Positions 34,509 to 49,315 of a stretch of DNA of 64,000 bases are shown here, in pieces (position 1 is the first letter of the stretch; the number at the start of each line of letters is the position of its first letter). Origin of the DNA: Marasmius tenuissimus (lineage: Eukaryota; Basidiomycota; Agaricomycetes; Agaricales; Marasmiaceae); assembly GCA_029532415.1 (NCBI GenBank), contig JAQOTA010000060.1, forward strand, positions 1,612,001-1,676,000, read 5' to 3'. The notes under the pieces were generated by a model. It did not search any database. It had not been told where the DNA came from and saw only the letters and a program-made list of their open reading frames with translations. The position numbers and the translations under genes are program-made.

Positions 34509-35300
34509 TTAGTGTACTGCAACCATTCGTGCCTTGTAATCGGCGGGAGGATGTGGATTTTCGAGGGGGAATGCCGGTAGGGTCGCGTTCCCAACACAGA
34601 ATTCAGGGTTTTCTTTCCAATAGCCACCACGAAGCTTCAGGAAATTGCCGATCAGGTCGTCCCCTCCCTCACTCAAGATACTCTCTGGGTGGTACTGAAC
34701 GGCCTCGAGGGTATATTCCTTATGACGGACACCCATTATGACATCCGACTCCTCCGATGCTGAAGTTATCTCGAGTTGCGGAGGCAGGGAGGAAAGCGAG
34801 GCACTGAGGGAGTGGTATCTGATGGACTCGATCCCCTGAGGAACGTTCCGGAAACAGCCTCTGTTATCGTGTCGTACACGACTAACTTTGCCGTGCATAA
34901 TCTCTCCTGCATAGCTGTGGTTTAGAACAAAGTTAGCTCACTTAGTTGATATTAATTGGTCCGAAGTAACTCACGCAATTTTTCCTCCGTGCACATCGAC
35001 AAGACATTCGAGACCCATACAAACTCCGAGTACGGGCACCTTGCCTTGGAAGTATCGTATAGCATCTCGGGAAATCCCCGAATCAGTTTGAGGATGGCCT
35101 GGCCCAGGAGAGATGATGAGGGAGTTGAGTTTGAGTAGAGGAAACTGGTCGGGTGAAATGGCGTCGTTCCGGATAACTGTTACATCTGCTCCAAGTAGGC
35201 AGAGTTGCTGATAGAGGTTCCAGGTGAACGAATCGAAGTTGTCGATCATCAGAACGTCGAGCTGACCAGAGAGATGGGAAGGGAGGGTGGTAATTGCCAT
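34509..35300 (-). CDS. Stand-alone anthranilate-synthase-type glutamine amidotransferase, tandem partial paralogue of TRP1
   Basis: This gene repeats only the first domain of the neighbouring TRP1: [49 protein letters not shown] and [13 protein letters not shown]. It has an intron at the identical place, after VHGGKI. Cys and His-x-Glu of the active site are kept. Similarity continues a few residues past the domain ([16 protein letters not shown]), then the protein ends after about 240 residues with no synthase or isomerase part. Only 296 bp separate its stop from the TRP1 ATG, too little to hold lost domains. The many silent and conservative differences from TRP1 argue for an old, selected copy rather than a fresh duplication or pseudogene. 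The start at 35300 is preferred over 35339, which lies too close to the TATA-like box. It could serve anthranilate synthase or another chorismate enzyme. Confidence 0.9.
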
Positions 35301-35743
35301 TCTTGCGTAGGGAGCCTGTATCTGTGATCTGGTGTGCATCGAGGTGTTCTCTTATATGAGACACCTGACTATGATCTAAGAAGTCATCGCAACACGGACG
35401 GACTAGTTCCTTCGCCTGAATCGTCAGTATCAACTGAGCCCGGAATTGGGCGTGGCGGCCTCTCACAACGCGCGGCCGGTACTAGTGCGCGAGCGTGGTA
35501 TCTTCCCTCCCTTCATCACAGGCGTCGTTCAATTGACGCAGACATTCGAGGACAAGGAACGGCCGGGCGTGTACAGCCTAACAATGCAAATAATTCCTAT
35601 ATTGGTTCAAGCAAGTCCAAACAAGAACGGTACGGATTGTGAAAATACCCGCGGTCCGAACATTGTCGCAGAAGAAATGTCAAGAAAAGGCATACATATT
35701 TTGATTTGAAAGAGGAACAGTTTTTGTTGGTACAGTTGTTTCT
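35301..35743. other. Intergenic region with 5' flank of the paralogue
   Basis: Contains the presumed promoter of the amidotransferase copy and the 3' flank of the S10 peptidase gene. No gene was recognised; plus-strand open frames here lack motifs. Confidence 0.5.
35349..35357 (-). promoter_or_regulatory. TATA-like element of the amidotransferase paralogue
   Basis: The minus strand reads ATATAAGAG here, about 50 bp before the ATG at 35300 but only 10 bp before that at 35339. This favours the downstream start and suggests the copy has its own promoter. Confidence 0.4.
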
Positions 35744-38294
35744 TCAAGTGGAAGGATCCGGCTGCGCCCCGACCAAGTAGGCAAGGGTGTTGAACGAAGC
35801 CCACGGAACAAATTCTACGTCGAAGTTGAGTATCAGAACCCAAACTTCAGGATGGGCCAGCAGAAACTTACGGGGGGTCATATGTCCGCTGAACTCGAAC
35901 TCCACAACTATTATGAAGGTTTCAGAGTAGTCCGGTCAGAGGATAATAAACGCGACGCACAGGTGAGTTTACGTTCAGTGTGCTGGGAACCAAAGACACC
36001 GAAGTCTTGAACAGTAAAGCTCTCGGGCTCAATGGGAGTTTGGAATCCTTGAGCTCCGCCCCAGGTCATATTTCTTTGGAACGCGGTCAGATAAAACCTG
36101 GGCAAGAGGAAATATGTATCTTCACTGAATTGCAATCCGAGTGCCCTCGGCGATCAGGATGTAATCCTACACCATGCGTCAGCGGAGAGTGAGGTGACGA
36201 GAAACAGATAGGCCCACCGCCAAACCGTGGACGATGACTGTTCTCTCCGACTTTTCGATCACGTTGGGAAGGACGCTCAGAGTGGAAGAAATCGATTGGT
36301 CACGTCCGGCACGACCTGTAGTGCGGTCGATGTAAACAGAGCCGGAAGAGCAAGACTCCCAATTGATATGGGGGGCGTGAATGGCATCTTGAACATCCGT
36401 GCTGGTGGTATACTATTGTGAGAAGAGCTGAAGGTGCTATAAAAACAAGCCATTACTAACCGATTAAAGTAGATGAATTTCTGCGTTTCCCGAGGAAACC
36501 CAAGCACACTCCCTGCAGCAAGCGATCTTAGCGCTTGGTCCCAACGAGCTCGAGCCGTACTTACATAGGTTGGGGAAGGTGTCCGTCACTCTACCCGGCT
36601 CGATTAGCAGTCTTCAGAATATCTGCATACGGGGAACCTACCGATAAACATCGAATACCGGATTGAGCCTGCGAGAATCTTTAGTCGGGCACCTCTCTAT
36701 CAAAGGGAAAGACGTACACGCCAACCGCACGTTGAATAGGACTATGAATCCTACACTCCGGCTTCACCTGTCCAAGTGTTCCCTCGACGACTCCAGAGGG
36801 GAAGGGTAGCTGGCCGGCAGGAGGATAAGTTACGAACCTTTCGAGATAGTCCGTGTATCCGCAACTGTCCGAAATATTTTGCAATTGTTCCCAGAAACTG
36901 CTGTTGAAAGGGAAAACATTCGCATTGGCCTACGCGATCGATGAGTGTGAATACAGCGGCAGTGGTATTGTCGACCTTACCTGTGCAAAGCGCAAAGCGG
37001 GAATTTCCTGGGAAACGACACCATATGTCAGAGTTGGATCGGCAATCCATATTCCTTTGAGGTTAAGATCGGGTCCAGGGTGTTCGAATAGCCAATTTGC
37101 GATGTAGGGTACATCTTGGAGTCGGGTGGCTCAGCGAAGCCGAACGAAAGATCGGAGGTTATACTCACAAAATCCGGCATACTATCGATAATCAGAGCGT
37201 CAGTCTCGGCCCACGGTATATGCGAAGCGAGGAGGCTCTCACACTTTCTCCCGAGACATAGAAATCGTTCCCTTTGAGCTCGGAAAAGACCTCGAGGAAC
37301 TGTTCCAGAAACCCTGCCACCTGTTCCGCTAATTCGTCGTCATTTGTGATGTTAGGAGTTCCCTGTGAGAACCCAGTCTACGCATGGTTTGTCAGGAGTG
37401 TGAGAGTGACTAAAAATACAGAGAAGCTCACTCCGACAGGCTGCTCAACCCACAGAACATGAGAAAGTCTTGTCCATGCAAAAGGGTTCCTATACACACG
37501 GTATTCGGGTTGTTGACGTGGGACGTCACAAGGCACGTTACTCACGGAGTGGGTTCCGCTTGACCCCAAGACCAAGCTTCCAGATATGCATTTAGAAGAG
37601 GCACCAGGAAGAGTCTCCTCGAACCACTCACAAATCGGCCCGTTCTCTTGGAGGAAACCTTCAAGAGAGGAGCATCCGGGTCCACCTCAATTTTGAAAGT
37701 CAGCACGAGCACCCTTTTACGCCAAAGCTCGGCACAAACCGTTGGTCCAGAATAAGAGGTTCTTGGTGAAAGCTGCGTCACTAGTGGGCCAGAACCTGGA
37801 AAAGGAGTGAATTTGGTCTCAGGTCGGAATTCTCCATCTTGCACTTACCAGAAGAATAGTTTACGCGTCTCGTTGGGATCCGATGAAATTGGCATCAAAC
37901 CACTCCATGAAGGACCTAGGTTACCACTCTGAATCTCGATGAACTTGGATTATCGAATGCGCGGACCCACCGGCGTCAAAGTTCACTGTAGCAAGAGATA
38001 TTAGTGCCGATAAAAACACTATCAAACCGATCATATATCACCTTCAGGTATCTTTGTGCCATCGACGAAAAAGTCTTGCGCTTTCGGGTTCGAAAAGGTT
38101 ATGGTCGGAGCTTGTTGACGTCGCCCCAGCGACGATGGGTCTGCGTTAGGTCCCAAAAAGTCTCGTAGCCTTTGGACTTGCTCGCGTTGGATTTCGAGCG
38201 CGTCCTCCATGCCTTGCATGGCACCGCCGATGGCGCGAACACCTTGGAAGGTAAGCGAAAGCAAAGAAAGTGATTTCAAGAGTTTCTTTAGCAT
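35744..38294 (-). CDS. Secreted serine carboxypeptidase (family S10) with very many introns
   Basis: No single long frame exists, but splicing about 18 introns gives a complete S10 enzyme of about 520 residues. It has a signal peptide (MLKKLLKSLSLLSLTFQG), an oxyanion/substrate region FWTNGGPGCSSLEGFLQE and LSHVLWVEQPVGTGFSQG. The nucleophile Ser is in YVSGESYAGFYVPYIANW, Asp in VHGLADYILIAEGTRI, and His in EFSGHMTPQFVPWASFN. Other family blocks include FPNLWSVLGFPRETQKF and DAIHAPHINWESCSSG. The stop TGA is at 35744-35746. Exons are tiny; one encodes about nine residues (VTDTFPNL). All intron phases join cleanly in frame, so it looks intact. It trims C-terminal residues from peptides in acidic environments, vacuole or medium. 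A TATA-like tract near 38834 is far upstream, so a 5' untranslated intron is possible. Confidence 0.9.
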
Positions 38295-39084
38295 GTCCAA
38301 GATGCTTGCAGTCCCATCGTTTCTCGATCCTTTATACCTTTCGGGATGCGTAAAATTAGACGAGCGCAGCATGCACATCAGTTCAAGGGCCACTGCCCAA
38401 AGGTGATACGATAAGAAATTTCTCGGAGCATCACATGGAACGTGCACCTGTAGGCTGTCGATGAGATCCGAATGGAGTCGTTCTCTCGGTAAACGTATCG
38501 AGGGTAAGAGGATTGTAGATACAGGAGGAAAGGGATGCCATGAATGAAACCATATCCACGAAACTGAGGTCTTCCTGAATCCTGGAACACGAAGACTTGA
38601 CAACAAGTACAGAGATAACGCACCTGTGAAACTGGGGTGAGGCTTAATCAAAGGTTCGATTTCACACAGAAAGCTCCCGGAAGCTGCACTGCACGAAGGG
38701 GAGCCAGGACGTGATGGGGAAAGAAATAAGAATTGCCGGCAGTGGCAACACGTTCAAATCATCGCGTGATCGTGAACCACTACGTCACTAGCCACGGGAT
38801 CACGCTTCCTTTTGCGGTCAAGTCTGGTTCCTAGTTTCCTTATATAGCCCTGTGGCTGGGCGTACGAAAACTAGAACGCTACAAATTCCGGGGTATACAG
38901 CCAGAGAAACATGGTAATAGTTAAAAGAGGTAGTATCATAAGCGGATGAATTTTTCCAAACTGCTGACCCACGAACCCGGTCCCAACATCCAAACAAACA
39001 TTCGAATGATCGTGATTCGTGCACTTCAAGAAATCGTCAACGCCCAGTGGGACATCAACTTCAACCTAATCTAGCGCAAAGCTA
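38295..39084. other. Intergenic region upstream of the S10 gene
   Basis: Upstream sequence of the carboxypeptidase with a TATATAAGG-like box on the minus strand near 38834. The minus-strand frame open to 38651 continues the S10 first exon upstream but has no additional recognisable domain. Confidence 0.4.
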
Positions 39085-39907
39085 CTAATTCGGGACAAGG
39101 TCCCAGTAGCCATCTTCCTGAGTATCAAAACAACCGTGAGTTAGAAGTTTTAGGGATTTCTGAAAAACGCTTGTTACTTGAGGTAAATTCATTGTTTCCT
39201 TCTTAATACTGATGGCAGTACAACGCGAGCGATGATGCTTCCAGTGGCCGGGATAGTACTTTCGAGTTGGATTTTTGTCGAGCGCGAGGGTCCGGCCACA
39301 GCCTCTACAGACCACAGCATGGGGGGTGAGTCGAGATTGGTCGATCCACGGATCATTCTCAAGGAGAGTCCGTCTCTGGGACTCGCTGGTAAGAGGAGCG
39401 CGTCTAGAGCTCAGAGGGGATAGAGGTGGCCCATAGTCCTGTGGTTTTTCAACACAATTTTATCAGATATACGCGACAGAAATTTGCTCGAAAACATACC
39501 AGGGTGATGGCCTCGTCCCAGGGTGACAACGGCGGTACACCCTCCCTCGCCTGACTGACTTCCGGAACGTCAGGGTAACTCGCGCGACTTGATCCAGGTA
39601 CAGAAGTAGCTGGACCCACTTGATGGCGAGATTGAGGCCCAAAGGAATCGGGGAAAATTGAAGCCTGTGGTGGGGGACGGCTCTGAGAACGTGATCCCGG
39701 ATGATTCGCGAGATAGGGAGAAGTAGAAGTCGCATATGGCTGCGAGGGGAACAGGTGCGCGGTCGTTGGGTCTCGATATTGATGATGATCTATTCCACGG
39801 TCGGAGGATGGATGCACAGCGGGATTTCTTGAGTCGACGCTGTTAAGGATAGATGCCACGGACAAGCGTCGCTTCGTTGCGTCTGCCGAAGAATTAGAAG
39901 ACTGCAT
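39085..39907 (-). CDS. Small unknown protein with a CxxC...HxxxxC zinc-binding-like motif
   Basis: Exon 1 (from the ATG at 39907) encodes about 140 residues of Ser/Pro/Gln-rich disordered sequence beginning MQSSNSSADATKRRLSVA. After an intron near 39440-39495, exon 2 continues EKPQDYGPPLSPLSSRRA, then VVCRGCGRTLALDKN, KYYPGHWKHHRSRC and a short tail ending EDGYWDLVPN. The C-x2-C and H-x4-C arrangement suggests a zinc-binding module resembling a single BED- or C2HC-like finger, used for nucleic-acid or protein binding. No family was identified with confidence. A nuclear location is likely but inferred. Confidence 0.6.
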
Positions 39908-40585
39908 CCCAGGCTGAGAATCAGATATTCAACGAGCAATCTGCGTAGGTGTAACCGCAGAGCAAGCCCTGCCCTAGTTTTGAGTCAAGCAGTGAGGGAA
40001 GGTGGAGGCGAGAGAAGAGCGGGGCTTGGATGTACCATGTTCTGAGATTACGCTGATTCAACGTGCCCCTTTAAATACTCATGTACTTCTTCCGAAGGGA
40101 GCTTATATGCTGAGCATCTCGGTACTTGGTACTTGTTAGGGTCTAAAAAGAAAGGACGATCTACTCAATGCTAGGTGCATGCGTCGGCTAAGAGCCAGCT
40201 CAGACCCTTTGAAAAGAGCCTGAGCATAGTCAGCGGCATTTCGATTGGGCAGGCCACCTGTCACTTGAGAAAATTTCTGCCTGTTTTTTTGGGTTAGCAG
40301 CATGCCGTCGCATCGCCCCTTGTTCTCCCGAGCTTGATATGAACAACGACAAATTTTCAATTCTTCAGTTCTATTACTCAACGGCTGCCGCTCGTATCTT
40401 GCGTCCTAGCGACCGCGCTCTCATTAACCAGGATAGCCCAACGAAAATCTGTAGGTGATGTTTACTTTTCTCATGTTTGTGCCACTGCCGCGGTCTTCTC
40501 CTGCTGTTGCTATTGCTGTAGAACAATAAAGATTCCACCGCCGAGCGTATAAGAGGCGCAGTACTGGGTCTTGACCTACAAATAA
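39908..40585. other. Intergenic region
   Basis: 5' flank of the small zinc-motif gene and 3' flank of the aldo-keto reductase. A T/A-rich TATTTAAAG (minus) lies near 40070. No gene was recognised. Confidence 0.5.
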
Positions 40586-41979
40586 TCAGGTTCGAGAAGC
40601 AACTATCCCGCCTTTGGTCATATCCCAACCCATCTGTTCGTAAGTCCATCCGAAGACTGTTCCGGGGAGAGTGTTGTGATATCCCAAGAGTGAACGGTGT
40701 TTTCCGGGCTCCGTGTGTATTGCGTCGATGGTCTCAAGGTCATCGCTACCCAAGGAGACGAGCTATAACTGCGGTTCAGTAGCGCCTAAGTGGGAAAAGC
40801 TCATGAATACACTCACCGTGACGTTCGTCCTCAATCGAGCCTCGTTCTCCGTTTTTGGAACCACGATGATGTCCTTATGAACCGCCCAGCTGAGTAGAAT
40901 CTGAGCGGGATCGACGCCGAGCCTTTCTGCAATTTTGACTACTGTGGGATCGTTGATGACGCCGATGTTATCGCCCGATGGGCGACCTGAGCACGCGAAG
41001 TGAGTGTCCGTCTTGATTGACATGAGTTGATACTAGCCTAAAGGTGAATATGCTGTCAAAAGAATCCCCTTCTCCTCGCAAAAAGTTTTGAGTGCTACAC
41101 TCGGGAGGAACGGATGAAGCTCGACCTGATTCGTCGCGGGGATGATGGTACAATGAGGGAGGAGCACTTGGAGAGTCCTGGGGGAGAAATTAGATACACC
41201 AATGCTTCTTACTTTCCCTGAGGCCTGGTAAGAGTCAAAGCATAAACGCGACTACAACGACATGCAGCACCTGATACCAGTAGCTTTTCCATTTCTTTCC
41301 AAGTCTCGACGATCGTCGGGGATTCCTCGGGCGCAAGCACGCGTCCTTTTTTCGAACGGTAAATGATAGCGGACACATGCCTGTAAAACCGCGCAAAGAC
41401 TGACCTTCCACGGTGGCTTGAGGCCAGTGCATCAAGTAGAGGTCCAGGTAACCATTGTTGAGTTTGTGAAGGCTTTCCGCGAATGCTTCTGCAACCCTGT
41501 GATGATCGGTGTTCCTGTGAGCAACAATATGAGCTGCGGAATATTAGAAAATGCTGTGGAGACTTGCGCTAATTTCGTGGTGATATAAAACTCGCTTCTG
41601 GGAATGCCAGAGTCCCTGATGGCCTTGCCGACTTGCTCTTCATTGGCTGATGTCACCTTATTTTAGAATTTCTATCGATCTTCTGAGGAGTTCGGCAGCA
41701 TACCGTAGCCTGCAGCCTACGTGACATTGAGTAGTCGATCCGACCTTTGATAAGTGAAGACTTGGGAGGCGCTTACCGTATCGAAGTGACGATATCCAAT
41801 CTTTATTGCTTTTGTGACCATGTCATATACACGCTCTCCACCTCCTGGCGTTCCCATCCAGCACCTGAGAGTCGTCAAGGCCTGAAGAAAGTAGTTTTAA
41901 CACAAAGAGCGCACCCTAGGCCTATAGCAGGGATTCTTGTCCCGTCGTTGAGCGTAAACTGGGGTACATTAGTCGGCAT
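40586..41979 (-). CDS. Aldo/keto reductase
   Basis: NADPH-dependent reductase of carbonyl compounds with a TIM-barrel fold. It starts [18 protein letters not shown] and continues [24 protein letters not shown] (conserved Asp), [17 protein letters not shown] (catalytic Tyr) and [19 protein letters not shown] carries the catalytic His, followed by [29 protein letters not shown] and [14 protein letters not shown] (NADPH-binding stretch). The last exon reads [18 protein letters not shown] and ends [14 protein letters not shown], with its stop at 40586-40588. About eight exons. Residues match the AKR3-like group of fungal reductases; the physiological substrate is unknown. Confidence 0.9.
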
Positions 41980-42125
41980 TCTCGCAGTTCCGTCTTACGG
42001 TCAATGGCAAGATGGGGGAAAGAAAGAAAGATCAAATTAAGTACAAAATAGGGTGAGTAATACACAGACAACTGGATCGTCGTTTCACCGGACCGCTCGG
42101 GCCTCTCGACCGGGATGATCAGGCC

Positions 42126-44356
<2,231 letters not shown>

Positions 44357-45006
44357 TTTCCGTATACTTTGAGACGCTATGAGGTTCGAGAACTGAGGAT
44401 AATGGGTCTACTCGTGGCCTTTTTAAACCAGTTCCCCAGTAAGTATGTCAGCTGCTTTCCAAATAGAGCTCTAGGTGAAGCAGATTGAATGAAGAGTCCC
44501 ATCATCTCCTGAACGAACTCGGAAAGTACAACTTGGAGATTCATGATTCGATAGGTTGAGTTGTCATATCCAGAGTCTATCAAACCATTAATGGATTAGA
44601 TATTGACCCTTTAACAATGAAGAATGTCGTGAGCTATACAGTACGACATAGCGAGTCCGCTTGTGACTAGCTCGAGAGTGAGGAAAACCGCGGCTCAGAG
44701 AATGATGAGGTCCCTGTCAACCGCAGCCGAGGCCACAAGGCGCTAACGTCTCACTAATTTTGTCGATGACTAATTTCCCACACATATATGTTTACCATTG
44801 CCAGCTGGACCTACGAACCTTGGCCACGAGAGCCTACAGCACCAAGTCGCTTGCTTACTCCATGTTTTTACTAGCGTCATTTTCAGACTAGCCTAGCTAT
44901 GCGAAAGGCGACGAAGATTCGATCTGGGAACAAACTCAACGTCCAAGAAAAATCAAGACTCAAGTTGCATACTACGGAACGCGATTACAAATGGGTCCTC
45001 CCAGCT
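44357..45006. other. Intergenic region between the two halogenases
   Basis: 650 bp with the presumed promoter of halogenase A. It contains an AT-rich CACATATATG tract near 44782. No other feature was recognised, and no remnant of a third copy was seen. Confidence 0.5.
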
Positions 45007-47299
<2,293 letters not shown>

Positions 47300-48204
47300 A
47301 GTAACTTGAAAACGCGGTGTTGGTACGAGAGAGGAGGAAAAAGAGACTAAAGACGCGAGGATGAAGAACTCGTGATTTATACCCTTTCCTGAGACTTCGG
47401 AGATTCCCCAGTATATCCAAATGTAAAACTCATGGCTCGACTGATGATGTAGGTCCTGATGCTAGGCGACTTCTAACAGCTTCTAACAGCTTCCAACTAA
47501 GTCTTTCCCAATGGACGCAACAATGTAGGTCCTAAATGGGTATCTTAGGCGAAATGGAGAGTATATCTTCTGATTTCCTGTCACGGCTCCAATTCCTGAA
47601 CTAGATTATTGTATGTGCAGCAACAGCAGATTCCGGAGTAAACTCACTAATTTCGTGGCGAACCGCGAGCGCACCATTGGGTCCCAATTGTTCCACTTCC
47701 CTTCTACCATTTACCAATTGGCCGCCGACTGGAGATCTCGAGTCCACGAGTAGACCACGAGTGCATCTTGACCTTGCTTTTTGAGCTTCTTTCCTCGGCA
47801 TTTGAAGGGTTTATTGATCGGGAAAGTTGCAGTCCAAAGGCTGGGAATATATTGACAACCCCATCGACAGGACTCAGGAGCCTGAGGCTGTTAGTATATA
47901 TTTCCCAGGGTGGGGGTCGTGGGTCTCCATGAATACAAGCTAAAGAGCATGTTGACGATGAGGCCAGAGTGCGAGAAGGACTCTGCATGAGCGACTTTCG
48001 TCGTGAGATGGGGAAAATGGCATGAACATTGACAAGATGAAGGGATTATTGAAGTTGCAATGGCAGATTGTTGCGAATACCGTTACGGCATCATCACGTA
48101 TCACGCTCACAGCACCAACTTCCAAGTGTGCTCTGTCACCCATCGCGTAACGCGTTTCCCCAAGTTGACCAAAGCTCTTAGCTACCAGTATCACCCTGTG
48201 CTCA
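47300..48204. other. Divergent intergenic region, halogenase B / unknown gene
   Basis: Upstream DNA of both neighbours. A direct repeat CTTCTAACAG CTTCTAACAG lies around 47469-47490. Minus-strand open frames between 47600 and 48000 lack motifs and consistent splicing. Confidence 0.5.
47375..47382 (-). promoter_or_regulatory. TATA box of halogenase B
   Basis: The minus strand reads TATAAATC, about 80 bp before the ATG at 47299, a normal spacing. No matching element was found at the same distance before halogenase A, so the copies may be regulated differently. Confidence 0.4.
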
Positions 48205-49266
48205 ATGGCGCCCGCTATCGACCACGAAACTGGCCATACACGCGCAAAGGAGAGGAAGAGGTGCTGTGCTCTTGACCTCCTCTTCGTTCCATTCTGATCC
48301 AACAACATTGTAGAAGTGATTCGCAAAAGGAGCTCGACACTCTTCTGAAGAGCATCTCGTTTTCTCAGGACAGCAACGCAGAGGAACTGCTCCAGTCGTC
48401 AAGGAAGATCTACAGTACGTACTGGGAACGCTTTTGTCTCGCCTCACGACTGACCGTGTCTTGTTCTAGGTCATATAAACGCGCACTTCCTCAGCGAACG
48501 CAAACGCAAACGCAAACACACAGAAGCTATCCCATCACCCGAGATTCTGATCTTCGCGGTTCGCGACATTCTGTTTCCTGCATTTCTTGGTCCCACCAGG
48601 ATTGTCGATATCTTGGATCTGGTGACAAATATCGAACACTACAGGCTCGCTTACATACAAAAAGTGGACGATGCAACCGTGTTCCAAGACTTCTATTCGA
48701 TGCGACATCCCGAGGTCACTCTACTAACCAAAGAGGAGCTGGCCACTTTGCAAAAGGTCATCTCAGATAGTTCCTCGTTGAGGTCTCAATTCTTATCGCT
48801 AGTGCTGGAATACTGTCAACTCGTGAGTCCGCTTTCGCATTGCTCGGGTGATCGAGGTCCCTCACTCGTCCTCTCAGGATATACATCACCTATGTACATC
48901 ACCCCCGCTCAGGACAGACGCTGGAGATCGTATCGAGAGATACATTCAAGGGGAGCCCCCTGTCCCGTTTTCACAAGCCTTATCGACAGGCGAAAAGGAA
49001 CAACTTCAAAAGATTATAGAGGGAACGTTGCGGGGTTCGATGGCATTAGTGAAAGCCTACAACGACAAGAAGTACGCTTCCCTGTATCACTGCCATCACT
49101 GCGTCGTTGATACGCGATTCATTACAGGTCAGCTGGGCTTGGTAGGGAGACAACCCAATTGTTCCCATGCCCTGTGATTATTGAGCAGTTGGTCGATGCA
49201 ACGGAAAGCTATCTACAAGACATAGAAGCACAGATAGCTGCCTTGAGGGCCATCTTCCCCTCATGA
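48205..49266 (+). CDS. Unknown 280-residue helical protein with a basic (RK)3 stretch
   Basis: Five exons with introns 48261-48313, 48415-48469, 48823-48877 and 49072-49127 join to exactly 280 codons plus stop. The product starts MAPAIDHETGHTRAKERK and has helix-rich, charged segments (SQKELDTLLKSISFSQDS). A basic patch SERKRKRKH looks like a nuclear localisation signal and is encoded by a CGCAAA repeat. It continues FAVRDILFPAFLGPTRIV, LTKEELATLQKVISDSSS, EKEQLQKIIEGTLRGSMA and a C-terminal amphipathic helix ESYLQDIEAQIAALRAIF. There is no signal peptide or membrane segment. The layout would suit a nuclear coiled-coil or complex subunit, but I recognise no family. Its stop lies 49 bp from the converging LRO1 gene. 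Confidence 0.75.
48499..48516 (+). repeat. Coding hexanucleotide repeat (CGCAAA)3
   Basis: Three perfect CGCAAA units encode Arg-Lys-Arg-Lys-Arg-Lys in the unknown protein, followed by CAC (His). A candidate for length variation that would alter the basic patch. Confidence 0.8.
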
Positions 49267-49315
49267 GCACCTGTGTTTCAAAGATTGGAATGGGTACAGT
49301 CGGTCGCAAATGTGG

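Noticed and set aside
34509..35300. TRP1 paralogue as a pseudogene fragment
   Set aside because: Open frame, conserved active-site residues, conserved intron and its own TATA-like box argue for a functional short gene.
38295..38651. An N-terminal extension of the S10 peptidase upstream of 38294
   Set aside because: The extension has no recognisable domain, while the ATG at 38294 gives a standard signal peptide.
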